37,452 nt of DNA from a bacterium (GTDB lineage Bacteria > Calescibacteriota > Calescibacteriia > Calescibacteriales > Calescibacteriaceae): positions 1 through 37,452 of the forward strand of contig JAUQOU010000019.1 in NCBI GenBank assembly GCA_030550715.1, given 5' to 3'. The notes under the pieces are model-generated. The model made no database searches, was not told the DNA's origin, and was given only the letters and a program-made list of their open reading frames with translations. The position numbers and the translations under genes are program-made. Shown here piece after piece: positions 23,369 through 32,523 of the stretch; positions within the stretch are counted from its first letter, which is position 1; the number at the start of each line of letters is the position of its first letter.

Positions 23369-24694
23369 TTGATTGTGTTTGAGTTTCCAAAAAGGTCTCT
23401 TTTGCTTACCCTGTTATTTTTCGTTGGCGGAGTTGCCGTTACTGCATATTTGATTTTTGGTGTGCTGAAAGTAGGCGAATACAGGGGATATAGTTTAAAA
23501 ATTGTCGTTCGCTCTGCGGAAGGATTGGGAGAGGGTAGTCCCGTTGTTCTCAGCGGTGTTCAGGTAGGAAAAATTAGCAAAGTGGAGTTATCCCAAGATG
23601 GAAAGAACGCGATCTTGCTGGTTCAAATAAGAGGAAATATAAAAATCACAAAGGATGCGAATTTTTCTATTAAAATGAAAGGAGTTCTCGGAGATAGATA
23701 CATCTCAATAATTCAAGGTGACTCTGATGAGTATTTCAAAAATGGAGATGTTGTCATTCTTCAAAAGGATACATCTGAGTTATCTCGTATAACAGAAGAT
23801 ATAGGAGAACTTTCAAAGAATTTTACCAGAACTTTGGAAGAAATAAGAGAGCTTGCAAAAAATATCAATTCTCTTGTTGATGATTTAAAAAATGAGAAAG
23901 TAGCAGGTTATCTCGGAGATACGCTCAGGAATTCTTCTTCGGCTGTTCAAGAAATAAAATATCTCGTTGAAGATGTAAGAAATACGGTTCGCAAAATAGA
24001 TGGCATTATAGAAGATTTTCGGGATCCGGCAAAAAAGTTCTCCAGCGATATTACTGAAATATCAGATAACATAAAGGAATTATCAGAGAAGCTCAACAGA
24101 GTCGCCTTATCTCTTGAAAAGGAAGGAATACAAGCTCTTATGGGTGAAGATAAAGAAAAAATCAAAAACCTTGTGAATGATATAGATTCTTTGAGTCCAA
24201 AAGTGAAGGAAATAGTTTATAAGACCGATTCTCTGATATCTGATGTAAAAAAGAATTTAGATAAAGCTTCTTCGATAGATGTGGGAATTGGAGCAAAGAT
24301 TGAAGGAGGAATAAGAGAGAGAAAGTTTGTGGGGTCAGAAGCAATTTTTGCAACATTCACGAGAAATAAAAGATTGTTTCTGGATTTCGGGGTTATATCT
24401 CCACCGGGGGAGGATACCGTAAAATTCAATTCAGTTTTGGGATTGAGGCAGAAGGTTTTTTCATCGGGTGGAATTTCGGTTGGGGCAGGGTTTTTAAGGA
24501 GCAGTCCCTCATTTATATTTGATTTTTTCCCTTATAGTTTCATTTTCACGAGATTTGAGATTATCGGAATCTCTCAACCAAATTTGAGGGGATTATTAGG
24601 TGGGAAGATTTTCAATTTCAGCTTTTACGGAGGAGTTGAGAATTTTCTTTATAACAGCAGATTTTTCCTCATCGGGGTGGAAATAAAAGATTGA
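23369..24694 (+). CDS. MCE (MlaD-like) lipid-transport protein with long coiled coil and beta-rich C-terminus
   Basis: MlaD-type proteins shuttle lipids across the envelope. An N-terminal membrane anchor (about residues 10-31) precedes the MCE domain (about 37-115: VRSAEGLGEGSPVVLSGVQVG and VLGDRYISI are family marks). Residues about 130-305 are heptad-rich helix with repeated V.EI..L phrases, a periplasm-spanning rod. The last 130 residues are rich in alternating aromatic strands and end in an aromatic-rich ...FFLIGVEIKD, like an outer-membrane beta-domain. The start may be TTG 23369 or GTG 23375; neither has a ribosome site. The usual MlaE permease and MlaF ATPase genes are not adjacent. 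Confidence 0.82.
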   Translation: MIVFEFPKRSLLLTLLFFVGGVAVTAYLIFGVLKVGEYRGYSLKIVVRSAEGLGEGSPVVLSGVQVGKISKVELSQDGKNAILLVQIRGNIKITKDANFSIKMKGVLGDRYISIIQGDSDEYFKNGDVVILQKDTSELSRITEDIGELSKNFTRTLEEIRELAKNINSLVDDLKNEKVAGYLGDTLRNSSSAVQEIKYLVEDVRNTVRKIDGIIEDFRDPAKKFSSDITEISDNIKELSEKLNRVALSLEKEGIQALMGEDKEKIKNLVNDIDSLSPKVKEIVYKTDSLISDVKKNLDKASSIDVGIGAKIEGGIRERKFVGSEAIFATFTRNKRLFLDFGVISPPGEDTVKFNSVLGLRQKVFSSGGISVGAGFLRSSPSFIFDFFPYSFIFTRFEIIGISQPNLRGLLGGKIFNFSFYGGVENFLYNSRFFLIGVEIKD

Positions 24695-24802
24695 TTTTGA
24701 AAACCGGGTTGTTTTTTAAAAAATTTTTCTGTATAAGCAAAAAAAGGTTTTTACAGAGAAAAAATAAAATTTACGAACTTTTCAGAGCGGGAGGTATTGG
24801 AT

Positions 24803-25648
24803 ATGGAGGAGAAAGTAATTAAGGAGTATCAGCCAGAGGTAATATCTATAACGGGGGAAGCTATTAAAAAATACATAGAGGGTATAAGTGAAGATAATCA
24901 GTTTTTTTTCAGGAACGGTGTGAAAGCTCCACCGCTTTACGCTACTGCTCTCTCAATACCTTTTACAGGAAGAGTTCTTTTTGACGAAGAGGTCAATCAA
25001 GGCGTAAATCCTATGCGAGTTGTTCACGGGGAACAGGATTCAAGAATTTTCAAACTTATAAAAGAAGGTGATGAGATAAAGATATTGACTAAATTCTTGG
25101 GGGTTGAACAAAAAGAAACGGGGACGATATTTATAGTAAAGGCAGAACAGTTTGATAATAAGACAGGTGAGAAGATCGGAGAGGGATACCATTTATACTT
25201 CATACGAGGAGAAAAGAAAGCAGGAGGAGAAAAGAAAAAAGAAGAGGAGAAAAAGCCAGACCAAAGCAAGAAACTTTACGAATGGAAAAAGAGGGTAGCA
25301 AAAGACCAGCCGATAAAGTATGCAGAGGGCTCAGGAGACAGATTCCCAATACATACAGATGAAAGCTTTGCAAAAGCGATGGGTTTTCCAACAATAATAC
25401 TCCATGGTATGTGCACTATGGCTTTTGCAGCTAAATCTGTTATAGATAATGTCTGCGGGGGAGATCCTACAAAGTTGAAAAGGATGAGAGTTCGTTTTTC
25501 AAAGATAGTACTACCAGAAGATGAGCTGACTTTCATAGGATACGAAAGTGATGAGAAGCCAGAAATAGGAAAAAGAAGAATAGACATAGTAGCTTTGAAT
25601 CAGAACGGTGAAGAAGTTCTCAAAAACGCTTTTGCAGAAATAGAATAA
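24803..25648 (+). CDS. MaoC-like double hot-dog hydratase/dehydratase
   Basis: A tandem hot-dog enzyme of 281 residues. The first half (about 1-140) is FAS1/HTD2-like N-terminal hydratase; a Lys/Glu-rich linker (about 145-165) joins it to a second half with the R-hydratase pattern YAEGSGDRFPIHTD (active-site Asp and His) and GFPTIILHGMCTMAF. Such proteins hydrate or dehydrate (R)-3-hydroxyacyl-thioesters. The specific acyl substrate is unknown. The ATG at 24803 is placed 8 nt after GGGAGG, better than the TTG two codons earlier. No fatty-acid genes are next to it. Confidence 0.82.
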   Translation: MEEKVIKEYQPEVISITGEAIKKYIEGISEDNQFFFRNGVKAPPLYATALSIPFTGRVLFDEEVNQGVNPMRVVHGEQDSRIFKLIKEGDEIKILTKFLGVEQKETGTIFIVKAEQFDNKTGEKIGEGYHLYFIRGEKKAGGEKKKEEEKKPDQSKKLYEWKKRVAKDQPIKYAEGSGDRFPIHTDESFAKAMGFPTIILHGMCTMAFAAKSVIDNVCGGDPTKLKRMRVRFSKIVLPEDELTFIGYESDEKPEIGKRRIDIVALNQNGEEVLKNAFAEIE

Positions 25649-25845
25649 AAAATCAACTTACATACTTTGTAAAATTTCTGTCTTGCTATTTTTTCAACCT
25701 TTTTGCCCTTAGAAGTTCGCTATCATCTTCTACTGCTGAAAAAGGAGTGATATTCCAAGTATTGCAGGAAATAAGAAAAGAATACTGCTTTGTGTATAAA
25801 ATATTAAGAATGGGGAAGTTCAAGAGAATCGGGAGGTAAAAAGAT

Positions 25846-27279
25846 ATGAAAACAAGTGTTGCAGAGGAGAGAAAGAGAGAGTTAAAAGAAAATGACCTAT
25901 CTTTTGATTATTCAAAGTACGACTTCAAGATGCCAGAAATATACGAGTTTAAAACCAAAAAAGGTCTTGATGAAGAAGTTGTAAAGCAAATTTCATATGT
26001 AAAAGGTGAGCCACAATGGATGACAGAGTTTAGACTTAGAGCATACCATATTTTCAAGAAAAAGCCAATGCCAACATGGGGACCTGACCTATCTGAAATA
26101 AACTTTGATGAGTATTACTATTACATAAAGCCAACAGATAAAAAAGGGCACTCATGGGAAGAAGTTCCTGAATACATAAAAGAGACATTTGAAAGGTTAG
26201 GTATTCCAGAAGCAGAGAGAAAATTCCTTGCAGGAGTTGGAGCTATGTACGAAAGCGAAGTTGTCTATCACAAAATAAGAGAAGACCTTGAAAAGAAGGG
26301 GGTTATTTTTGTAGATACAGATACAGCGGTTAGAGAGTATCCTGAACTTGTGAAAGAGTACTTTGGGAAAGTTGTTCCGCCGACAGATAATAAATTTGCA
26401 GCTCTTAACTCTGCTGTTTGGTCTGGTGGCTCATTTATTTATGTTCCTCCGGGAGTGAAAGTTGATATGCCTTTGCAAGCGTATTTTAGAATAAATGCTC
26501 AGAATGTCGGGCAGTTTGAGAGAACACTTATAATAGCAGATGAAGGTTCTTCTGTCACATATGTTGAGGGATGCTCTGCTCCGGTGTATTCAAAAGATTC
26601 TCTTCACTCTGCTGTTGTTGAAATAATTGCTAAGCCCGGTGCGAGGGTTCAGTATATCACAATCCAGAACTGGTCAAAGAATGTTTTTAACCTTGTTACA
26701 AAGAGAGCGGTTGCTTATGAAGATGCAGAGGTGATATGGATAGACGGGAACATTGGTTCAAAGGTCACGATGAAGTATCCTGCGATATACCTTATGGGCA
26801 AAGGTGCAAGGGGGCAGATAATATCTGTGGCTTATGCAGGAAAGGGGCAGTGGCAAGATGCGGGAGCGAAAGTAATTCACGCTGCACCATATACGAAATC
26901 TGTCATAACATCAAAGTCGGTTTCAAAATTCGGTGGAGTGACCACTTATAGGGGACTTGTCAAAGTTGTTGAGGGAGCGAAGGGATCTTCTGTTTCTGTC
27001 TCATGCGATGCTCTTATTCTTGATGAATTCTCAAAATCAAACACGATACCTCATATGGAAATTCTTGAAGATGATGTTGAAATATCTCACGAGGCGTCTG
27101 TTGGAAGAATTTCTGAGGATGTTATTTTCTACCTTACTTCAAGGGGGCTTAAAGAGTCAGAAGCTCTTGCTCTTATAGTCAGGGGATTTATGGAACCATT
27201 TGTCAAAACTCTGCCGATGGAGTACGCGGTTGAGATGAACAGATTGCTTGAACTTGAAATGGAAGGAGCAGTGGGATAA
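25846..27279 (+). CDS. sufB: SufB, Fe-S cluster assembly scaffold protein
   Basis: SufB is the scaffold that builds Fe-S clusters with SufC and SufD in the cytosol. The beta-helix core is full length (477 residues). C243 in VEGCSAP corresponds to the sulfur-accepting Cys254 of the E. coli protein, and C387 in SVSCDALIL with E416 in SHEASVG keep the spacing of its Cys405/Glu434 pair, both cluster-related. GGAGG sits 9 nt before the ATG. sufC, sufD and sufS are not in this window. The remaining downstream 1.2 kb hold only relics. Confidence 0.95.
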   Translation: MKTSVAEERKRELKENDLSFDYSKYDFKMPEIYEFKTKKGLDEEVVKQISYVKGEPQWMTEFRLRAYHIFKKKPMPTWGPDLSEINFDEYYYYIKPTDKKGHSWEEVPEYIKETFERLGIPEAERKFLAGVGAMYESEVVYHKIREDLEKKGVIFVDTDTAVREYPELVKEYFGKVVPPTDNKFAALNSAVWSGGSFIYVPPGVKVDMPLQAYFRINAQNVGQFERTLIIADEGSSVTYVEGCSAPVYSKDSLHSAVVEIIAKPGARVQYITIQNWSKNVFNLVTKRAVAYEDAEVIWIDGNIGSKVTMKYPAIYLMGKGARGQIISVAYAGKGQWQDAGAKVIHAAPYTKSVITSKSVSKFGGVTTYRGLVKVVEGAKGSSVSVSCDALILDEFSKSNTIPHMEILEDDVEISHEASVGRISEDVIFYLTSRGLKESEALALIVRGFMEPFVKTLPMEYAVEMNRLLELEMEGAVG

Positions 27280-27508
27280 AATCAAATAATCTTGTTATCA
27301 GATAAAATAATTTTTGCTGGCAGATTTGATATAGCTTTGAAAGAACTTTTTTCATCCGCAGAAGAAAAAATACTTCACCTATTGCGATCTATTAATTTTT
27401 GTTGCTATTTTTTCAGAGAAATGATTAAAGCATTTTATCTTTGCTTGAAAATATGTTTTATTCCCGCAATACTAAATGTTTTAATGTTGCAGATTTGGGA
27501 AAAACCTT

Positions 27509-27583
27509 TTTGTGAGTTATAATCAAGTTGAGTTCTTTCTGTATGAGAAAAAACCGTTCATGCCATTTTATAAATATATTACT
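27509..27583. repeat. Diverged repeat copy B (shorter) of a relic block
   Basis: Two blocks (27509-27524 and 27554-27583) match the blocks at 27831-27846 and 27922-27951 in the same order and orientation: tttttGtGAGTTATAA and CCGTTCATgCCATTTtATaAATATAT. On the minus strand both copies encode I-F-I-K-W-.-E-R-.-F. Copy B has about 46 nt less between the blocks. It is probably the remnant of a second, paralogous gene. Confidence 0.5.
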
Positions 27584-27822
27584 CACTATCGTATCATCAA
27601 GAACAATTAGAACTGTTGTTTTGCTCAGGCATAAATATCTGCGCATGCGCAAATGCATAAGTAAATATGCTTATTATCAGCTTCGCTCTCATTATCCAAG
27701 TTCAATAAAATTTTATTTTCTCATCCATTATTATTATTCCTATGCCCTCGCTCTCGTTTGGATTTGTCGGACAATAATTTAATGAATTTTCATCAACATA
27801 CTCCACTATTAAAGATATGGGG

Positions 27823-28506
27823 TTAATTTTTTTGCGAGTTATAACTGCATTGTAATATGGAGGAGAAATGGGCCGGGGTAAGCTCATAAAAGCATACCGT
27901 TGGTCTACCTACAAAAAACAGCCGTTCATTCCATTTGATGAATATATCACTTCCCAACCTTTCTATAAACCCAATAAGATTTTCAAATTGTGGAAGACAG
28001 ACAGCACTATAAACAATAGGAGTTGTTGTTGAGAAAATAAATGCAAGGATTGTTTGAGCTGTGAAATCCACATAATTTTTAAATTTCTTCACATCTACCC
28101 CTGCATTCCTGCACAGCTTCCTCAGGTCCTCAAAAGAATTTATAACATAATATGTTACTGACCAGTTAATTTCTTCCCTATATATTTTACCCCCGCAGTA
28201 CCCTTATGCGGATAGTCGGATTCAGTTGTGATACAGCTTACTAATTCTCCGGACACAAATCCCGAAAATAGGGACACAAGTACTGAAAATGGTATATCTT
28301 CGTCTGCCTCATCTATCATACCATCACAATCGTTATCAAAGCCATCACATATTTCAGGTTTAGGAAGAAACCTGCCCCTCGCATTTACCCCATCTCCCTT
28401 CTCCCGATGAAGTAGTTGCTCCCTTGGGCATATCACATCCTATCACCTCCAAAAACAGAAGGGAAATAACCACAAAATTCTTCAAATATTTTATCTTAGC
28501 CATCAT
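27823..28506 (-). pseudogene. Frameshifted lipoprotein with MopE-type metal-binding motif and PrcB-like domain
   Basis: From ATG 28506 a lipoprotein signal (LLFLEVIGC, Cys at about residue 24) runs into GRWGKCEGQVSS and stops at TAA. In the next frame PEICDGFDNDCDGMIDEADED continues directly; G.WG.C.G..P.EICDG.DNDCDG..DE is the contiguous pattern of MopE/MYXO metal-binding repeats, so one indel broke the gene near 28357. After about 28205 the original frame resumes (YCGGKIYREEINWS) and gives INSFEDLRKLC...VDFTAQTILAFIF, resembling a PrcB-type domain, down to 27823. At least two compensating shifts are needed. It lies 46 nt downstream of the protease gene and belongs to its transcription unit. 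Confidence 0.65.
27831..27951. repeat. Diverged repeat copy A within the lipoprotein pseudogene
   Basis: Longer copy of the block also found at 27509-27583 (see there). It covers the segment encoding S-D-I-F-I-K-W-N-E-R-L-F-F-V on the minus strand and the tail of the PrcB-like frame. The order and orientation of both matching blocks are kept between copies. Confidence 0.5.
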
Positions 28507-28552
28507 TCTTCTATTCTATTTTCCCATAATGTTCTTACCTGTTCTTTACAAA

Positions 28553-31500
28553 TCAAAACCTAATAAGATAAAATGAGATGTCAGGGTCAGAACAATCTAT
28601 ACAAGTGCCAAAAAACACCCTCTGAGAGGTAAGAAGATGCAGAGAGTATTTCCCGTCAAAGCAGTTTATCACGGCTTGCTCGCCGGGTTTTAGTCTTATT
28701 TCCTGACCACCGCATGAAAAATGCAGATAAAAAACCGTATATGTTCCCGTGCTTTTGTAGTATTTACAAATTTCCTCCTCACCTTGAGCTATTCTTATGT
28801 TAAACTTCTCAAAAAACTCTTCCTCAAGTTCATATTCTGCTAGCAAGTTAGTTTCTTCAAAAAAGAAAGAAGTTTTTCCCCAGAAAATCAATTTATCTCC
28901 ATCAAATATTTTCAGGTCACTGGGTAGAAAAGCCCATGGCCCACCATAAATATACTCAAAGGTATATTTTTTGCCAATTTCTACGGGAAATGTAACGCGC
29001 TTTGGGCTCGAGGATGTATATGTGAGAACATAAAATTCGCTTCCTGCCTCTATGGGAATTGAAGAAACAGTACCTACGATAGGGAATACGGTTCCTTCCT
29101 CAACTCTGACCTTAATAAAAGATCCGTTTCCACCATTTTTTACATATTTTTGCATTTCATCTGTACCTATTGGAATTACTTCTCCTTTCATTTTGACTTT
29201 TCCGCCTCTTAAATCTAATCCAACCGGACTCTCAATAGTATATGAAATATCTTTGGTTACTACATACCCAACAGGACTTTCCTGGAAGCAATTTTTATTC
29301 CCATTAGTTCCATTTATGATAATTCCATTTTCGCTGCAGGAAATTAGGAAAAGGGTGAGAAGAGTTATTGGGAACTTCGCAAAATTTCTTATTCTTTTTA
29401 TCTTTAAAAAGCATATCTTTCGATTTTTGTTTTTTAAAATCCATCTTCTAAATAATATAAGGAAAATCAGGGAAAAGAGTTGTAAATCTAATTGAGCAGA
29501 AGAGGAACATCCTCCGCCCCCGCCACTACCCCCTCCGCCAGGAGGTTCAATAGGCACACAAGTTAAATAATCACCTGTAAATATGTTATTGAATCTGGAG
29601 GTTTTTCTTTCATCGTTTCTTGCGTCACATGTTAGATGGAAGGAAGAAACGAATTGAAAATAATTTTGGGGTCTTGATGGTAAGACACCTAGTATTAGTG
29701 TCCAAGAGAACTTTGCAGAGTCACAAGCTTTTCTACCAGCATTTTCATGAAAAAAGCAACTCCTATCTTCATCAGAATAATCGTCATATAAATCCCAAAT
29801 AGCAGAAGCTACATAACCTTCGTTCTCTTGTCCGGGGAAGCAAAGATTACTCCCCTTCCCACAATCTCCACACCAATGATGGTTCCACCTATTTGCCGAA
29901 TTATCATCATCATCTCTTATGGTTGATGGTTCAAGATCAACACATATTCTGTGAAACGCAGGATCCCAGGGTAAGCCATCCCAGCAAAAATGGCTTACTG
30001 GTCGGTTTTGTGCGATTGAGAATGTCACCAATGCCACAGCATTTGCAAAGCCCTCCGCAAAAGCTAATCCTTCCCTCTGTCTTTGGTCTTTTAGGTCATT
30101 ATAGCACAAAGAATGTTTGACATTAGGCGGCGATGGCCAATCCTTGAAACTATATAATCTATCCATTAAAGCATGACCAAATTCATGTCCTATCACAGAT
30201 GGATCCGATGCATCATCAAAGTTGATATAGATTCTTCTTTTAGAACGATCATACGTGGAGATATTTTCTTCTGGATATACTATTGTATAATCTCCTATAT
30301 CCATTCCTGCTTTTCCTAAATTTACCAAATATGCGATATTTGCAAATCTGAACACCCAAAATGCTCCCAGTAAGGGGCTGTTTATATCTGTTCCTCCAAC
30401 TCTAACGGTACCAAGGTCGTATGTTGCACCTTTTAAACCTTCATAACTGGCTATAAATTGAGAAAAAGTTATCAACGATGGGCTTACAACAGTTACTTTT
30501 CCGTTGCTCGCGTAAACTATGATATATGGGTCTGGTCTGGAGAGGAAATCTTCAGCACATCCTCCACATACAAACCTCCCGGAAGAATCGGTTCTGCTCT
30601 TACAGATAAAATCATCTGGGCTTGTTGCTCCATCATCATCATATGCTATTACAGTAGCTCCGGCTAATGGAACATCTCTTAATGTGTATTTATCCCCTAT
30701 TAATATAACTCTTCCAACAAAATTGTAACATTCCTTAACATATCCCAAATACCAAGATTTTTCTCCTAACCTTGGGCTTTGTTGGTTTTGTGTTTCCCAA
30801 GGTTCAATTTCAGTAGCAGTTTCCTCAAATTCAATATCAACATTTGAAGGTAAGTATGGGGCAAAATAATAAACTGTTTCTGGTTCCACAGGCATAAGCG
30901 GGTCAAAATCTGACACAAGGTTTACTTCTCCAAGAGGAGTTGGTTCATATGCATATGCTATCGGAGGGTAAAATTCTGCTCCTTCTCTTTTTTTGAACTT
31001 TTTGAGTCGCTCTTCTTCAAGAAATTGAACATATTCGTGAAGTTTCATTGCCTTTATACTGCGCCTATGTTCTCTTATAATAAATAACAAAATACTCTCT
31101 GAACTATGGCGGAACCCTCTTTCGTCTCTATATTCAAAATGTGCAATTATCGGGAAAGTTCCAAAATTCCCACATAATTTTATTGGAACATAAAAACTTC
31201 TAACTTCCTTAACAGGAACTTCACCTATATCAAACCTGCTACCGCCTAATACTCTTACTCCTTCAGGAGCTTCAAGTGTTATTGAAGCTTCTGTTGCGCT
31301 GGTAAGAAAAATTGCAATATGGAATATGAAAAATCCATCGGGTGCCTTTGGTTCTTTCTTGAACATCTCATCCCAAACTGATTTGAACTCAAAAACAAAA
31401 GCTTCTCCCCATTCCGAAGCCACTTGTTCCATATCTTCTATTGAAGGTTTTTCATATGTCCACTCCTTCCATCTTTTCCAATCCTCAGATGGTTCAGCTC

Positions 31501-31939
31501 CCGTCTTCCCAGAAGAGCATAATTCATCTTCTAAATTCTGCTCCGCATTTACCGATTTAACTTCTACCTTAATGTTCAGAGGTTCAGCCAGAGTTTTTGT
31601 CCCATCCCTTACATGCAATGTCCCTTCAAAGAACCCCGGTTTCTCTCCCGAAATATTAAGGATAACTTCATATTCTTTATTAGCTTCTACTTGTAACTTA
31701 GCGGGTTCTACTGTAACTATATCATTTAGTGAAGGTGTTAGCCAAAGCTCTGCAGAAGAAATATTCTGATTACTTTTGAACTTCACCGGAAACCTGACAC
31801 TTTCCCCTTTACCTAATTCTGTCTCTACTTTATCGGGGCTCCATGTAATCTTAGCGGGTTTTTCTCCCCATAAAGAAGTTGCGGTAAGAATTAGAAGGAA
31901 AGGCAAACCTAATTTCATAAAACTTACCTTCACATACAT
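28553..31939 (-). CDS. Secreted zinc metalloprotease with Gly-rich C-terminal sorting signal, fused in frame to a lipoprotein
   Basis: A 1128-residue open frame (numbered from ATG 31939, which follows GGAGA; ATG 31975 and 31918 are alternatives). A signal peptide is followed by an Ig-like region (about 25-125), a helical/beta middle, a transthyretin/carboxypeptidase-regulatory-like domain (about 405-495) and a zincin site HEFGH (585-589) with E629 in AEGFANAV as likely third ligand. Then PPGGGGSGGGGG-C811, a 14-residue hydrophobic span and RR (831-832): a GlyGly/MYXO/JDVT-CTERM-type sorting tail. Instead of a stop comes W833 (TGG), a basic stretch and LLTLFLIS-C868, a second, lipoprotein-type signal with a 260-residue domain of unknown function. 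No ATG, GTG or TTG lies between the two parts. See findings. Confidence 0.8.
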   Translation of the reverse strand: MYVKVSFMKLGLPFLLILTATSLWGEKPAKITWSPDKVETELGKGESVRFPVKFKSNQNISSAELWLTPSLNDIVTVEPAKLQVEANKEYEVILNISGEKPGFFEGTLHVRDGTKTLAEPLNIKVEVKSVNAEQNLEDELCSSGKTGAEPSEDWKRWKEWTYEKPSIEDMEQVASEWGEAFVFEFKSVWDEMFKKEPKAPDGFFIFHIAIFLTSATEASITLEAPEGVRVLGGSRFDIGEVPVKEVRSFYVPIKLCGNFGTFPIIAHFEYRDERGFRHSSESILLFIIREHRRSIKAMKLHEYVQFLEEERLKKFKKREGAEFYPPIAYAYEPTPLGEVNLVSDFDPLMPVEPETVYYFAPYLPSNVDIEFEETATEIEPWETQNQQSPRLGEKSWYLGYVKECYNFVGRVILIGDKYTLRDVPLAGATVIAYDDDGATSPDDFICKSRTDSSGRFVCGGCAEDFLSRPDPYIIVYASNGKVTVVSPSLITFSQFIASYEGLKGATYDLGTVRVGGTDINSPLLGAFWVFRFANIAYLVNLGKAGMDIGDYTIVYPEENISTYDRSKRRIYINFDDASDPSVIGHEFGHALMDRLYSFKDWPSPPNVKHSLCYNDLKDQRQREGLAFAEGFANAVALVTFSIAQNRPVSHFCWDGLPWDPAFHRICVDLEPSTIRDDDDNSANRWNHHWCGDCGKGSNLCFPGQENEGYVASAIWDLYDDYSDEDRSCFFHENAGRKACDSAKFSWTLILGVLPSRPQNYFQFVSSFHLTCDARNDERKTSRFNNIFTGDYLTCVPIEPPGGGGSGGGGGCSSSAQLDLQLFSLIFLILFRRWILKNKNRKICFLKIKRIRNFAKFPITLLTLFLISCSENGIIINGTNGNKNCFQESPVGYVVTKDISYTIESPVGLDLRGGKVKMKGEVIPIGTDEMQKYVKNGGNGSFIKVRVEEGTVFPIVGTVSSIPIEAGSEFYVLTYTSSSPKRVTFPVEIGKKYTFEYIYGGPWAFLPSDLKIFDGDKLIFWGKTSFFFEETNLLAEYELEEEFFEKFNIRIAQGEEEICKYYKSTGTYTVFYLHFSCGGQEIRLKPGEQAVINCFDGKYSLHLLTSQRVFFGTCIDCSDPDISFYLIRF

Positions 31940-32025
31940 CCAATTTCTCCAAAACCCCCTTATTAATTTAATCATTTTTTTTTGAACAAGTCAAGCAAAA
32001 TGAAAGATGTTTGTTTTGCAGTTTT

Positions 32026-32474
32026 ATGAAAATCTCTTATCCTGATTTTGCTGTGGTTCAGATTGTCTTCACTTTCGGCGTATATGAAAAACAAGCTCAA
32101 GACATGAACTTTGAAGATAGAACATACCATACTCAGAGAGGTAGGAAGAGATAAGGAGATAAAAAAGCAGATAGAGAGAGAAATCAGGACAAAATTAACA
32201 TAATTGACGTAAAGATTTGCAGAAAGACATACGAAAAAGTGCTTGAGCAGGGAATACAACATGGCTTAAAAGAGAGGGTTAAAAGAAGGATTAAAAGAAG
32301 CGATAGAGTTAGATTTGCTGAGAAAGTTTAGTAAAAAGTCAAAAGTAGTTATAAGGGAAGTTAAAGCGCATTGAAGGAATCAGAAAACTCAAAGAACTGA
32401 AAGAGCAAGTTCTGAAATCTAAAAAGCTGAGTGACTTTGAGAAAAGATTAAAATCTTTACAAAAATTTTTTATT
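32026..32474 (+). pseudogene. Decayed Rpn-like (PD-(D/E)XK nuclease/transposase family) gene
   Basis: Three-frame reading gives a broken but coherent protein: FAVVQIVFTFGVYEKQA, then TILREVGRDKEIKKQIERE, then EKVLEQGIQHGLKE, GLKEGLKEAIELDLLRKF and RIEGIRKLKELKEQVLKS. The GL.EG repeat followed by EAIELDLLRKF and a helical LK-rich end is the typical C-terminal tail of Rpn-type recombination-promoting nuclease/transposase proteins. At least four frameshifts separate the pieces and the catalytic N-terminal part is missing or unrecognisable. It fills most of the 548 bp between the protease gene and nnr; the minus-strand frame there is antisense noise. Confidence 0.55.
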
Positions 32475-32523
32475 TCTTTTTTTGTTTCTATTTTGATGAG
32501 TTTTTTATCTTTTTTTATTGATA

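Noticed and set aside
27528-27782. 84-residue plus-strand ORF in the relic region
   Set aside because: Composition is not protein-like, and the minus strand over the same DNA shows the recognisable IFIKW.ER fragment.
31972-32262. 96-residue hydrophobic minus-strand ORF upstream of the protease
   Set aside because: Its plus strand reads as pieces of an Rpn-like protein; the hydrophobicity is the antisense of Lys/Glu-rich coding sequence.
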